A stretch of DNA of 64,000 nt. Source: JBEVOS01 sp964563395. Lineage in GTDB: Bacteria > Pseudomonadota > Alphaproteobacteria > Caulobacterales > Aquidulcibacteraceae. Of this stretch, positions 33,559 to 42,901 are shown one piece after another. The stretch lies in NCBI GenBank assembly GCA_964563395.1, contig CAZLWK010000010.1, positions 1-64,000 on the forward strand, given 5' to 3'. A program made the position numbers and the translations under genes. The notes under the pieces are model-generated. The model was given only the letters and a program-made list of their open reading frames with translations. It had not been told where the DNA came from and ran no database searches. Position 1 is the stretch's first letter. Each line of letters starts with the position of its first letter.

Positions 33559-34350
33559 ATGCGAGCGTTCATCAAAATCTTGGCGGCATGCTTTCTTATC
33601 TCATGGTCCGGGATCGCGGCGATGGCGCAGACGATTGACCACGCGCCGTTCGACGCCCTTCTGGCGCGCTATGTGGCGCCTTCCGCGGATGGGGTGAACC
33701 GGGTGCGTTATCGCGCCTGGCGCGATGAGCCTGCCGATCGCGCGGCGCTTGACGCCTATGTCGCGCACTTGGAGGAGGCGCGCCCTTCGCTGATGACGCG
33801 CAACGAAGCCTTCGCTTATTGGGCCAATCTCTACAACGCCGTGACGCTGCAAATTATCCTTGAGAATTATCCGGTCGAGTCCATTCGCGACATACGCAGC
33901 CGAACGCTCGATCCGCGCGGCCTCATGGGCCCTTGGCGTGAGCAGCGCGTCACCGTGGAAGGGCGCCGCCTGACGCTTGACGGCATCGAACATGGAATCA
34001 TGCGCAGGCAATGGCGCGAGCCGCGTGTTCATTACGCCGTCAATTGCGCGTCGATCGGGTGTCCCAATCTGCGGCGCCGCGCTTGGCGCGCCGAGACGCT
34101 CGACGCCGAGCTGAGCGACGCAGCGCGCGATTATGTCAATCATCCGCGCGGCGTCCGCGTGGGCGCGGACGGCGCGGTGCGCGCGTCCGGCATCTATGAT
34201 TGGTACAAGGAGGATTTCGGCGGCGATGCGCGCGGCGTGCTGGCGCATCTGCGCGCCTATGCCGAGCCCGCGCTGGCGCGCGCCCTTGCCGGGGCGGACG
34301 CCATAAGCTCCAATGAGTACGATTGGTCGTTGAACGACGCGGAGCGGTGA
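33559..34350 (+). CDS. Secreted DUF547 protein
   Basis: The 263-residue product has a signal peptide (about residues 1-24, FIKILAACFLISWSGIAAMA) and the DUF547 domain with NEAFAYWANLYNAVTLQIILE and VHYAVNCASIGCPNLRR. The cysteine pair of NCASIGCP is the family hallmark. Its function is unknown, but it recurs beside radical SAM, TVP38 and glycosyltransferase genes. ATG at 33559 follows GAGAGAG; a GTG at 33547 overlapping the preceding stop is an alternative. Confidence 0.82.
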   Translation: MRAFIKILAACFLISWSGIAAMAQTIDHAPFDALLARYVAPSADGVNRVRYRAWRDEPADRAALDAYVAHLEEARPSLMTRNEAFAYWANLYNAVTLQIILENYPVESIRDIRSRTLDPRGLMGPWREQRVTVEGRRLTLDGIEHGIMRRQWREPRVHYAVNCASIGCPNLRRRAWRAETLDAELSDAARDYVNHPRGVRVGADGAVRASGIYDWYKEDFGGDARGVLAHLRAYAEPALARALAGADAISSNEYDWSLNDAER

Positions 34351-34359
34351 ACAGGGCGC

Positions 34360-35418
34360 ATGGAAGCCATCTATTGGGTCTTGAATTGGGCGTGCCATCG
34401 GCGTTGCCGTCATTGCTATGACGATCGCTTCCGTCCTTATGTGCGCGGCGCGCTCGAAAAGGTGATTGGCGAAAGCGTCGGCGCCTTTCCGCGCATCATC
34501 GACAATCTGCCTGAGGATATGTCGTATCGCGACGCCAAGGGGCGACGCCAACGCACCAAGATCGTGCTCGCGGGCGGAGAATTGCTGCTCGACGGCGTGC
34601 GCGAGCGTGTCTTCTATCCCGTGCTGGAGCGGATCGCGGCGCGTTATGGCGCGGCGGCGCCGGCCCTTTCCATGCAGACGACGGGCGATGTGCTGACGCC
34701 GCGCTTCATCGAGGAGATGCTCGCCCGCAACGTCACCACGATTGCGATCGCGAGCATCGATGATTTCCACGCCGGCCATCAGGGAGAGGGAAAGTTCGCC
34801 TTGATGGACCGGGTGCGCGCGATGATGGCGCCGTTTGGCGTTCAAGAAATCGCCATGCGCTCCGCCGACGAGTCCCGCCTCCGCTCACCCGATGCGCGCA
34901 CGGAGCGCGGGCCTGGACCTGCCTTCTTGTTTTTCGGCGCGCAGCCCGATCTCTGGATCGGCGAGCTTTGGCCGCGCGGCAGGGCCTGGACGAATGGACT
35001 CTCCAACGCCGATTACGACACCAATTTTTGCGCGCGCTGGAGCGGGGGCAGGAATTTTCTCAATCATGGGCAGGCGGGCTCGGAGGTGGCGATCGAGCCG
35101 GACGGATCCGTCTATCCGTGCTGCCTGAAGACGAAGGCGCCTCTCGGAAACCTGACGGAAGAGAGGCTGATCGACATCCTCGACAGTCTGAAAGATCACC
35201 CGGCCTTCATGGCGATCAATGAGGGCGATCCCGAAGCCATGGGCGAGGCGTTCGCATGGCGGCGCGAGGATTTCCGCGCCGCATCGGAAGCGGTCACGCC
35301 AGGCGGCAAGACGATGCGCAATCCATGCATCGGCTGCGATGATTTTTTCGCGCGCAAGCTGGGCGCGGATCTCGCGAATATAAGGGCCGCGCGGCTTGCC
35401 CGGCGCGCGCACGCCTAG
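34360..35418 (+). CDS. Radical SAM protein with SPASM-like C-terminus
   Basis: The 352-residue product carries the CxxxCxxC cluster motif very early in WACHRRCRHCYDD (C13, C17, C20), as in radical SAM enzymes. Later cysteines (YPCCLKTKAPLGN, NPCIGCDDFF) suggest an auxiliary cluster like SPASM. The TIM-barrel segments are less typical, with an insertion in residues 50-75. The substrate is unknown; possible roles include peptide or small-molecule modification. It lies ten bases after the DUF547 gene and converges with the efflux operon. Confidence 0.8.
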   Translation: MEAIYWVLNWACHRRCRHCYDDRFRPYVRGALEKVIGESVGAFPRIIDNLPEDMSYRDAKGRRQRTKIVLAGGELLLDGVRERVFYPVLERIAARYGAAAPALSMQTTGDVLTPRFIEEMLARNVTTIAIASIDDFHAGHQGEGKFALMDRVRAMMAPFGVQEIAMRSADESRLRSPDARTERGPGPAFLFFGAQPDLWIGELWPRGRAWTNGLSNADYDTNFCARWSGGRNFLNHGQAGSEVAIEPDGSVYPCCLKTKAPLGNLTEERLIDILDSLKDHPAFMAINEGDPEAMGEAFAWRREDFRAASEAVTPGGKTMRNPCIGCDDFFARKLGADLANIRAARLARRAHA

Positions 35419-35425
35419 GGGCGCG

Positions 35426-36787
35426 TCACGGGGCTTGGCCGAGGCCCAGCGCGGCGGCGAGCGCGATCGCGGCTTGCGCCTGCTCGGCGTCGGCCTCCGC
35501 CTTCGCGGCTTGCGCATCGTAAAGCGCGCTGTCGGCCGTCAAGACATCGATAAAGCCAGTGAGGCCGGCGCGATAGCGCGCTTGCGCGAGCATCGCCGTG
35601 TCGCGCGCGGAAGCAAACGCCGCGTCTTGCGCGGCGGCGCGGATCTCGGCGTTGGCGAGGCGCGCGCGCTGGATCTCCACGTCGGCCCAACGATCGAGCA
35701 CCGTTTGGCGCAGCACGGCGGCCTCGGCCTCGGCGCCACGGCCTTCCGCGCGCGCGAGCGCACGCAAGCGGCCGAAATTGAACAGCGGCGCGGTGAGGCT
35801 GGCGCCGGCCTGCGTGCCATCGACGAAGGCGCCAGAGAAGCCGGCTGGCGCGTTCACGCTCGCCAAGGCCGCTTCAAGACTGAGGCGCGGCCATAGGTCG
35901 GCGCGCGCGGCGGCGGCGTTGAAGCCGGCGCGCGCCAGGCGTGCCTCGGCGGCTTCGATGTCGGGATGGTTCGCGAGCATGGACGCCGGCGCGGCGAGCA
36001 TGGCGTCCGCGTTGACGCGCGGCGCTAGGGCGGGCGCGCTGAACGTCGACGCGAGTGCGCCAGGCGCGAGCCCCAGCAAGGCTTCCAGTAGGAGGCGCGC
36101 CTCGGTTTCGGCCTGCGCGAATTGCGGCGCGCGGGCGCGTGCGGCGTCACGCGCGGCGCGCGCCTGTGCTTCGCTGAGGCCGCTGTCGAGCCCGGTGCGG
36201 TAGCGTCCGTCCGCGAGCGCGAGGCTTTCTTCGGCCGCGCTTTCGGCCGCGCGCGCGGCGATGGTCTGCGTTTGCGCGTTGCGCAGCGCGACATATAGAT
36301 CGGCGATGTTGCGGCGCGCATTGATGCGCGCGAGGCGCAAGAGCGCTTCTTGCGCATTGGCCGAAGCGGCGAGCGCGCGCGCGCGATTTCGGTTCGCGCC
36401 GAATACGTCAAGATCGATGTCGGCGGTGAGCGCGCCTTGTTCGATCGTATAGCCGGCGCCGATATCGGGATTGGCGCGCTGAGCCTGGCCGCTCGCGGCG
36501 ATGCTCGGCAGAAGGCCCGCGCGCGCCGCGCCGACGCGCGCGCGCGCTTCGAGCCACCGCGCGCGCGCCTCGTCGACGCTGTTGATCTCGCCTGCGCGCT
36601 CGATAAGGTCGATCATCAGCGGATCGCTCACGCTGGCGCGCCACCAGGAATCTTCCGGCGCGGTCGCGGCCGAATCGGCTTGGCCGAGCCAAGTCCGCGG
36701 TGGCGGCGCGGGAGGTTCGATCTCCGGCGCGCTGACGCAGCCGCTGAGCGCCGCCGTCGCCGCGAGCGCGAGAAGCAAGGGCCTCAT
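35426..36787 (-). CDS. TolC/NodT-family outer-membrane efflux lipoprotein
   Basis: The 453-residue product has a lipoprotein signal (LLLALAATAALSGC, cysteine near 17) and two OEP domains with long helices rich in alanine. Repeat-like segments such as DGRYRTGLDSGLSEAQARAA and AQARYRAGLTGFIDVLTADS are the signature of NodT proteins. It forms the outer-membrane channel for the adjacent adaptor and ABC exporter. The start overlaps the adaptor stop by ATGA. Confidence 0.88.
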   Translation of the reverse strand: MRPLLLALAATAALSGCVSAPEIEPPAPPPRTWLGQADSAATAPEDSWWRASVSDPLMIDLIERAGEINSVDEARARWLEARARVGAARAGLLPSIAASGQAQRANPDIGAGYTIEQGALTADIDLDVFGANRNRARALAASANAQEALLRLARINARRNIADLYVALRNAQTQTIAARAAESAAEESLALADGRYRTGLDSGLSEAQARAARDAARARAPQFAQAETEARLLLEALLGLAPGALASTFSAPALAPRVNADAMLAAPASMLANHPDIEAAEARLARAGFNAAAARADLWPRLSLEAALASVNAPAGFSGAFVDGTQAGASLTAPLFNFGRLRALARAEGRGAEAEAAVLRQTVLDRWADVEIQRARLANAEIRAAAQDAAFASARDTAMLAQARYRAGLTGFIDVLTADSALYDAQAAKAEADAEQAQAAIALAAALGLGQAP

Positions 36788-37713
36788 GGACGCGCGTCCT
36801 CCGCGATCAGGGGACGCGCCTCGACGAAGACATCCATTTGCTGACCAACGAGGGCGCCCAGCGTCGCGGGATCGAACGCATAGATCGCCTCCACGACGCG
36901 CGTATCGACGCGTTCGGCGCCGCCGTTTAGATTGGCTTTCGGGCGCGCTTGCGGTTCAAGGCGAACGAATTGGAGCGTCGCGCGCCGCGTGGCGTCGCCG
37001 CGCAACGCGCCTTCGGCGCGCGCACCTTCTTGGAGGCGGCCGATATCTTCTTCGTCGATCTGCACGCGCACGTGCAGCGTGTCGGTCGCGCCGAGGCGCA
37101 TCAGCGGCTCGCCGCTGAGGCCCGCTTGCGCGAACTCGCCAGGGCGCACATTCACGCGCAACACCTCGCCGGCGATCGGCGCGCGCGTGGTGTGGCGCGC
37201 GACATCGACGGCGAGACGGCGCACCCGCGCCTCCGCGAGCTTGCGATCCGCCTCCGCGAGCTCGGCGGCGAAGCGGGCGCGGTCGCGCTCATCGGCGCTC
37301 GCGGCGCGCGCGTCGGGCAAATTGTCGAACAAGGTCAGGCGCGCGCGCGCGTCGCGCGCTGCGACCTCCGCCACGGCGAGCGAGGCGCGCGCGGACGCGA
37401 GTTCTGCCTCGGCGGCGCGCGTGTCCAGCCGAAAGAGAGGCGCGTTCGCCGCAACGTTCTGGCCGGGCTGCACATAGACTTCGCGGACGACGCCGGACAA
37501 TTCCGTCGCGATGGCGATGATTTCGCTGGACGGCTCGACGATCCCGACCGCGGCGACGTTCGCGCCTAAGGCGGCGCTGGGGCTCGGCGGCGGGATCGCC
37601 GGCGCGCTCGGTTGCGCGGCGGGCTGATCGATGGCGAACACGGCGAAGCCGAGCGCGCCGATGGCCGCGATCGGCAGGCCGGCGCGCTTCACAAGATCAA
37701 GATCAACGCGCAT
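36784..37713 (-). CDS. HlyD/DevB-like periplasmic adaptor protein
   Basis: The 309-residue membrane-fusion protein has one N-terminal membrane anchor (PIAAIGALGFAVFAIDQ), a lipoyl-like domain (SGVVREVYVQPGQNVAANAPLFRLD), a coiled-coil hairpin (about 95-170) and a beta-barrel domain (RAPIAGEVLRVNVRPGEFA). It links the inner-membrane ABC exporter to the NodT channel. The start at 37713 overlaps the ATPase end by 11 bases; the longer frame upstream covers the ATPase gene and is not used. Confidence 0.88.
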   Translation of the reverse strand: MRVDLDLVKRAGLPIAAIGALGFAVFAIDQPAAQPSAPAIPPPSPSAALGANVAAVGIVEPSSEIIAIATELSGVVREVYVQPGQNVAANAPLFRLDTRAAEAELASARASLAVAEVAARDARARLTLFDNLPDARAASADERDRARFAAELAEADRKLAEARVRRLAVDVARHTTRAPIAGEVLRVNVRPGEFAQAGLSGEPLMRLGATDTLHVRVQIDEEDIGRLQEGARAEGALRGDATRRATLQFVRLEPQARPKANLNGGAERVDTRVVEAIYAFDPATLGALVGQQMDVFVEARPLIAEDARP

Positions 37714-38416
37714 GTTGCGGCTCCCTTTGCGCCGACGGCCGATCGGCGACGATGCGGCCGTCCTCGATTTCATAGATGTGGTCGGCGAAACGATAGATGC
37801 GGTCGTCATGAGTGACGACGAGGACAGCGCGTGTGCTGCTTTTGGCCGCTTCCTCCAGCAATTCCATCACGGCGCGCCCCGCTTCGGCGTCGAGCGCGGC
37901 GGTCGGTTCGTCGCAGACGATCAGCGACGGCTCGTGCACGAGCGCGCGCGCGATCGCCACGCGCTGTTGCTGTCCGCCGGACAATTGGCGCGGCAATTTC
38001 CAACTGTGCTCGCCAAGTCCGAGCCGCGCGAGCACGTCCTTCGCGCGCGCGGCCGCCTTGGCCGACGGCACGCCGTCGGCGATCAGCGGGATCGCCGCGT
38101 TTTCCGCGGCGGTCAAAGTGCCAATCAGATTATATTGCTGGAAAATGAAACCGATCTTGCGGCGGCGAAAGCGCACGAGATCGCCGTCCTTCATCTGATC
38201 GAGCCGCTCGCCCATCACCTCGACCGCGCCCTCGCTCGGCGACAGCGTGCCCGACAGAATCGACAGCATCGTCGTCTTGCCAGAGCCGGACGGGCCGATC
38301 AGGAACGTCATCGCGCCGAAGGCGATGTCGAGCGAAACGCCATGGAGGACGCGCAGGCGGCCCGCGCCGCTCGGGAATTCCATGACGACATCGTGCGCGC
38401 GTGCGGCGTGCTGCAT
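37703..38416 (-). CDS. MacB/DevA-type ABC exporter ATPase
   Basis: The 237-residue ATPase has Walker A GPSGSGKTTMLS, signature LSGGQQQRVAIARALV and Walker B LIVCDEPTAALD, typical of the MacB/LolD/DevA subfamily. Three bases separate it from the upstream permease stop. It energises the DevC-like permease. Confidence 0.92.
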   Translation of the reverse strand: MQHAARAHDVVMEFPSGAGRLRVLHGVSLDIAFGAMTFLIGPSGSGKTTMLSILSGTLSPSEGAVEVMGERLDQMKDGDLVRFRRRKIGFIFQQYNLIGTLTAAENAAIPLIADGVPSAKAAARAKDVLARLGLGEHSWKLPRQLSGGQQQRVAIARALVHEPSLIVCDEPTAALDAEAGRAVMELLEEAAKSSTRAVLVVTHDDRIYRFADHIYEIEDGRIVADRPSAQREPQHAR

Positions 38417-38419
38417 CGC

Positions 38420-39559
38420 TCAGCCCCGGAACACGATGGCGGGGTCCATCTTCAGCACGCGGCGCACGCTGAAGAAGGCCGAAGCCGTGACGATGAGAAA
38501 GACGACGACCGCCGCGCCGGCCACCACCTGCCAATGCAGGCTGAAGCCTTGAAGGCCGGGATCGTTGCGTCCGAAAAAGATAAAGGCCGCCGTGCCGCCC
38601 ACGCCGAGGCCATAGCCGATGAAACCGACCAGCCAAGCCTGCGCCATCACCATTTGCAGGATCTGATTGTTGGTGACGCCGATCGCCTTGAGCGCGCCGA
38701 AATTCTTCAAATTCTCGGTGATGAACATGGCGAGCGTGAGCGCGGTGATCACCACCGCGACGACGACGCCAAGACCGATGGCGATGCCGAAGGAGAGCGG
38801 AATGCCTGTGTTGTTGATGATGAAATCGACGCCAGCGCGCGCGAATTGATCGCGTGTCAGCGCGCGGAGGCCGGTTTCCTGCTCAATGCGGCGCGCAAGC
38901 TCGGCGGGGGCCAAGCCCTCGCGCGCACCCACCAGAACGAACGATAATTTGTTGCGTTCTGGCGGCGTGATGGAGATCGCGTCGGTGTATTTCATGAACA
39001 CGATCGGCAGGCCGGCGAAGGTGGTCAGCGCGCGTGTCTCTCCCGCGATGGTGACGCGATTGTCGTTGATTTCCGCCGTTTGGCCGAGGGGATCGCGCCC
39101 ATCTGGAAACACGAGGTGCGCGGTGTTGCGGTCGATCACGATGGCGTTGCGGCCGCGTATGGCGTTGGCGGCCTCGGCGCGGTTCGCGGGCGGCAGGCCG
39201 ATAAGGCTTTGATTGTCGACGCCGATGAGCGTCACGGCCGCCAGCGCCCCATCGGCGGAACGGAGCGTTGAGGGGCCCCGGAAATAGGGCGCCGCCCAGG
39301 CGACGCCGTCGATCGAGCGGACCCGATAGAGCGCCTGGTCGCTCAGCGCCTCGGGCTGATCGGCCTGGCGCACCCTTGGGTCCATCACCCAGATTTGCGC
39401 CTCGCGCACATCCAGCACAGGATTGGCGCCCCAGGTTAAAAGCCCAATGAAAATAGAGGTTTGCTGCGTCATCAGCAGGGTGGCGAAGCCGATACCGAGC
39501 GCGAGCCCGAAATACTTGACCCGGTCGCCCATCAGCATTTTCAACGCAATGTCGAGCAT
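38420..39559 (-). CDS. DevC-like ABC permease (FtsX/MacB fold)
   Basis: The 379-residue permease has an N-terminal helix, a large periplasmic domain (about 45-250) and three C-terminal helices, the MacB/FtsX layout. FGLALGIGFATLLMTQQTSIF and FGALKAIGVTNNQILQMVMAQA match DevC-type proteins of DevBCA exporters. It is the first gene of the exporter operon and is divergent from the TetR gene; exported compound unknown. Confidence 0.87.
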   Translation of the reverse strand: MLDIALKMLMGDRVKYFGLALGIGFATLLMTQQTSIFIGLLTWGANPVLDVREAQIWVMDPRVRQADQPEALSDQALYRVRSIDGVAWAAPYFRGPSTLRSADGALAAVTLIGVDNQSLIGLPPANRAEAANAIRGRNAIVIDRNTAHLVFPDGRDPLGQTAEINDNRVTIAGETRALTTFAGLPIVFMKYTDAISITPPERNKLSFVLVGAREGLAPAELARRIEQETGLRALTRDQFARAGVDFIINNTGIPLSFGIAIGLGVVVAVVITALTLAMFITENLKNFGALKAIGVTNNQILQMVMAQAWLVGFIGYGLGVGGTAAFIFFGRNDPGLQGFSLHWQVVAGAAVVVFLIVTASAFFSVRRVLKMDPAIVFRG

Positions 39560-39600
39560 GGCGCCGCGATCCCCACCGCCTTGACATTTTTCAAGACTGA

Positions 39601-39615
39601 ACTGCTACGTACAGT
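39601..39615. promoter_or_regulatory. TetR operator copy 1 (ACTG-N7-CAGT)
   Basis: ACTG-CTACGTA-CAGT lies in the divergent promoter, 20 bases downstream of a TTGACA hexamer (39581-39586). A second copy with the same N7 spacing starts 32 bases later, about three helical turns. Confidence 0.6.
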
Positions 39616-39632
39616 CAGCTTATCCGGATCAC

Positions 39633-39647
39633 ACTGAACGGTACAGT
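39633..39647. promoter_or_regulatory. TetR operator copy 2 (ACTG-N7-CAGT)
   Basis: ACTG-AACGGTA-CAGT abuts the TetR ATG at 39648 directly. The shared halves and TAC core with copy 1 point to a single cooperative repressor, so tetR and the exporter are probably autoregulated together. Confidence 0.6.
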
Positions 39648-40277
39648 ATGAAAATAAAAAAAGCCGGCGAACCGGCGGAGGAGGCCGCGCGCTCACCCAA
39701 GGGGCAGGCGATCCTGGAGGCGGCCAAGGCGCTGTTTCTGGCGGAGCCTTATGACCGCGTGAGTATGGACGCCGTCGCCGCGGCGGCGGGCGTGTCGAAG
39801 GTGACGATCTACGCTCACTTTGAAAACAAGGAGCGCCTGTTCGTGGCCGCCATCAGCGAAGGGTGCCGGGCGGTGTTCGATCCTGTGGCCGTCAACGCGG
39901 AGCGCCCCGGCGGGCTCGCCGCCGCCCTGCACGAACTTGGCGTCGAATTCGTTCTTTACATCACCCGTCCCGATATCGCCGCGCTCCATGGCGTGATGAT
40001 CCAGGAAGGCCGGGCGCGTCGCGCGCTGACCGAACTGTTCTACGAATCCACCGTGCGAAGCTCGACGCGGGACTTGGCCGCGCTGTTGCGCAAGCAGGCG
40101 CGCGAGAAGCGTATTCGCTGCCGGGATCCGGAGACCGCCGCGATTCAGTTCATCGCCATGGTGCAGGGCGAATTGAATTATCGCAATCAATTGGGACTGG
40201 GTGGGCCCGATCGCGCGGCCGTGGAGGAATATGTGCGCGCGTGCGTCGACATGTTCATGCGCGCGCACGCAGTCTAG
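39648..40277 (+). CDS. TetR/AcrR-family regulator of the exporter
   Basis: The 209-residue product has the helix-turn-helix DAVAAAAGVSKVTIYAHFENKERLF and an AefR-like C-terminal domain. It is divergent from a DevBCA/NodT exporter with two operator-like repeats between them, the classical arrangement of a TetR efflux repressor. Its stop overlaps the convergent LysR stop by four bases. Confidence 0.88.
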   Translation: MKIKKAGEPAEEAARSPKGQAILEAAKALFLAEPYDRVSMDAVAAAAGVSKVTIYAHFENKERLFVAAISEGCRAVFDPVAVNAERPGGLAAALHELGVEFVLYITRPDIAALHGVMIQEGRARRALTELFYESTVRSSTRDLAALLRKQAREKRIRCRDPETAAIQFIAMVQGELNYRNQLGLGGPDRAAVEEYVRACVDMFMRAHAV

Positions 40278-41215
40278 GCCGACGCGCGCCTTCTGCGGCG
40301 CGAGGCGGGCGCCGCGCCGCCGGACGCAGCGGCGCGACGCGGCTTTTCCGGCAAAAGCGCCGAGACGATCGGGCTTGGAAAGCGCCGATTGGGCGCAACC
40401 GCGTAAAACACCTCGCGCAGGCCGCTCAACGAACCATAATCGACGAGCGCACCCGTCTCCAATTCGTCGCGCATGACGATGGGCGGAGCAATGGCGTAGC
40501 CCGCGCCTTCGCGGGTCATCAGGCGCAGCATCGCCATATCGTCCACCTCCGCGGCGATTGTCGGCGTGATGCCCTTGCGCGCGAGATAAGCGTCCAATTC
40601 CGCGCGCATATGCGTTTCGATCGTGGGCACGATCAGCGGTTCGCTGGCGAGAATGTCCTCGATGCGCCGGAGCGCACGGCCCCGCCGCTTCACGCCGATG
40701 AGGCTGAGTGTCTGATCGGCGATGACGTGCGGGCTCCACGCGCTCTGTTCGTCGCGGCCCGGCAAGGAATTGGTCAGCACGAGGTCAAGTTGACGGGCGT
40801 CGAGCGCGTGCATCAATTCTCGCATCGAACCCGAGCGGAGCGTGATGCGCACATCCGGGCGCCCCAGCAGCGGACGCAGAAACGCGATCTGGAAATTGCG
40901 CGACAAAGTTGAAAGCGCGCCCACGCGCACAAGGCTTTGCCGGTCGCCGCCCGCGCCCTTGAGCGCGTTCATCAGCTCATCGCCGGCCTCGAAGATTTTC
41001 GCCGCCCGTTCAAGCGCGATTTGGCCCGCCTCGGTGAGCACTAGGCGGCGGCCCTCACGCTCGAACAGCGCATGGCCGAGCTGGTGCTCCAATTGCTGGA
41101 GCTGCACGGAGAGCGCGGAGGGAGAGATGTTGAGTTGGGCTGCGGCTTTCGTCAGCGCGCCCGCCTGGGCGATGGCGTGGAAATAGCGGAGATGATGATA
41201 GTTCAGCGCGGCCAT
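40274..41215 (-). CDS. LysR-family regulator divergent from dabBA
   Basis: The 313-residue product has the LysR N-terminus (NYHHLRYFHAIAQAGALTKAA, then SPSALSVQLQQLEHQLG) and a two-lobe effector domain resembling NhaR/CbbR-neighbour regulators. It ends in a basic tail (RRRRRASA). Its divergence from dabB with two palindromes between them supports control of inorganic-carbon uptake, perhaps in response to CO2 or pH; the ligand is unknown. Confidence 0.87.
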   Translation of the reverse strand: MAALNYHHLRYFHAIAQAGALTKAAAQLNISPSALSVQLQQLEHQLGHALFEREGRRLVLTEAGQIALERAAKIFEAGDELMNALKGAGGDRQSLVRVGALSTLSRNFQIAFLRPLLGRPDVRITLRSGSMRELMHALDARQLDLVLTNSLPGRDEQSAWSPHVIADQTLSLIGVKRRGRALRRIEDILASEPLIVPTIETHMRAELDAYLARKGITPTIAAEVDDMAMLRLMTREGAGYAIAPPIVMRDELETGALVDYGSLSGLREVFYAVAPNRRFPSPIVSALLPEKPRRAAASGGAAPASRRRRRASA

Positions 41216-41221
41216 CCAAAA

Positions 41222-41258
41222 GTTCTATTTTATAGAACATAAAATTTCAATAATTGAA
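41222..41258. promoter_or_regulatory. Two LysR-type palindromes in the dab control region
   Basis: GTTCTAT-TTT-ATAGAAC (41222-41238) and TTCAAT-A-ATTGAA (41246-41258) have perfect arms and centres 22 bases apart, two helical turns. They lie in an AT-rich patch between LysR and dabB. The second fits a T-N11-A box. Confidence 0.6.
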
Positions 41259-41316
41259 CTGGATAGAAGAAAGGGGCCTCCCTAGCGTCCGTCCGCGCTG
41301 AATCGGAGGAGGCATC

Positions 41317-42891
41317 ATGTCATTCGCGCCCTGGATCGCCGCCCTTGCGCCGGCGGGATTGCTGCTGATCGCGCTCCTGCCGCGCGCCAACGCGGCGCCG
41401 CTTAGGGTCGCGCGCTTGGCGTTCGGCGCCGGATTCTTCTCGAACGCGGTCGCGCTCGCCATGGCGGTGCTGGTCTGGCGCGAAGGCGCGCAGGCCACGC
41501 AGACCTTCGGCGTCAACGGCGCGGGGTTCGGCCTATATCTCGATGCGCTGTCCGTCGGCATGCTGATGCTGGTGAGCTTCGTTGGCGCGACCGTGCTGCG
41601 CTACAGCCGCAATTATCTCGACGGCGATCCAAATCATGGCGTGTTCATTCAGCGGCTTTGCCTGACGATCGCGTCGGTTCAGGTGCTGGTGATCGCCGGC
41701 AATTTGGCGCTTTTGATCGCGGCGTGGATCGCCACTTCGCTCTCGCTCAACCGCTTGCTGCTTTTCTATCCGGAGCGCCGCGGCGCGGTGCTCGCGGCGC
41801 GGAAGAAATTCGTGGTCAGCAGGCTCGGCGATATCTGCCTTGTGGTGGCGGCGCTTTGCCTCTTTTCACTCTTCGGCGGCTGGGATTACTCGACCATCTT
41901 CGCGGGCGGCGCCGATGGCGCGGCCAATGGCGGCGGCGTTATCCTGATCGTTGCGACGATGCTGCTCGCGGCGGCGGCGTTGCTCAAATCGGCGCAATTT
42001 CCATTGCATGGCTGGCTGCTTGAAGTGATGGAGACGCCGACGCCGGTGTCCGCGCTTTTGCATGCCGGCATCATCAATGCCGGCGGCTTCCTGATCATCC
42101 GCTTCGCGCCGGTGATGGCGGAGAGCGGGCCCGCTTTGCATATGCTCGCCATCGTCGGCGGCGCCACGGCGCTGTTCGGCTCGCTGGTCATGCTCACGCA
42201 GACCTCGGTGAAGGTGAGCCTTGCTTATTCCACCATCGCGCAGATGGGCTTCATGTTGCTGCAATGCGGGCTTGGCGCTTTCGCGGCCGCCTTCCTGCAC
42301 ATCGTGGCGCATTCGCTCTACAAGGCGCACGCCTTCCTGTCGTCCGGAGGCGTCATCGATGTCCTGCGCACCACTTGGACGCCGAGCCCCGGGGGCGCGC
42401 CGCATCCGGCGCGTTTCCTCGTCGCGCTGGCGCTGGTGCTCGCGGCCGCCGCTGGCGTGAGCGCGCTTTTCGGCGCCACGCTCGCGGATAAGCCGGGCGT
42501 CTTCGCGCTAGGCGCGGTGCTGATGATGAGCCTTATGCTGCTGCTTGCGAATAGCTTCGATCGGCGGCCGAACGCCTATGTGGTTGGGCGCGGGCTGATC
42601 GCAGCCGCGGGCGTGGGCGCGCTCTATTTCGCGCTGCAAGCCGGCGCCGAACGCGTGCTGACGGGCGTTGCGCCGCTGAGCGTGGGACGCGCGGACGCCT
42701 TCGATCTCGCCATCGCCGCGCTTGTCATCGCCTCGTTCGCGGCGGTGACCATGCTGCAAAGCCAGATGGGCAAGGTCGCCGAAACGCCGTGGGGCCGCGC
42801 GCTCTACGTGCATCTGAGCCACGGCTTCTACGTCAACACAATCGCCAACAGGCTCGCGCTTCAATTCTGGCCCGCCCGGCGCGCATCGTAA
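41317..42891 (+). CDS. dabB: DabB, proton-conducting subunit of the DAB inorganic-carbon transporter
   Basis: The 524-residue protein is a NuoL/MrpA-like membrane subunit with about 14 helices (FVGATVLRYSRNYLDGDPNH, LLKSAQFPLHGWLLEVMETPTPVSALLHAG). It lies directly upstream of dabA, as in energy-coupled DAB systems where it is thought to supply a cation gradient. ATG 41317 follows a strong GGAGGAGG. It is not part of a complete Complex I operon here. Confidence 0.9.
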   Translation: MSFAPWIAALAPAGLLLIALLPRANAAPLRVARLAFGAGFFSNAVALAMAVLVWREGAQATQTFGVNGAGFGLYLDALSVGMLMLVSFVGATVLRYSRNYLDGDPNHGVFIQRLCLTIASVQVLVIAGNLALLIAAWIATSLSLNRLLLFYPERRGAVLAARKKFVVSRLGDICLVVAALCLFSLFGGWDYSTIFAGGADGAANGGGVILIVATMLLAAAALLKSAQFPLHGWLLEVMETPTPVSALLHAGIINAGGFLIIRFAPVMAESGPALHMLAIVGGATALFGSLVMLTQTSVKVSLAYSTIAQMGFMLLQCGLGAFAAAFLHIVAHSLYKAHAFLSSGGVIDVLRTTWTPSPGGAPHPARFLVALALVLAAAAGVSALFGATLADKPGVFALGAVLMMSLMLLLANSFDRRPNAYVVGRGLIAAAGVGALYFALQAGAERVLTGVAPLSVGRADAFDLAIAALVIASFAAVTMLQSQMGKVAETPWGRALYVHLSHGFYVNTIANRLALQFWPARRAS

Positions 42892-42901
42892 GGGGATCTC
42901 C

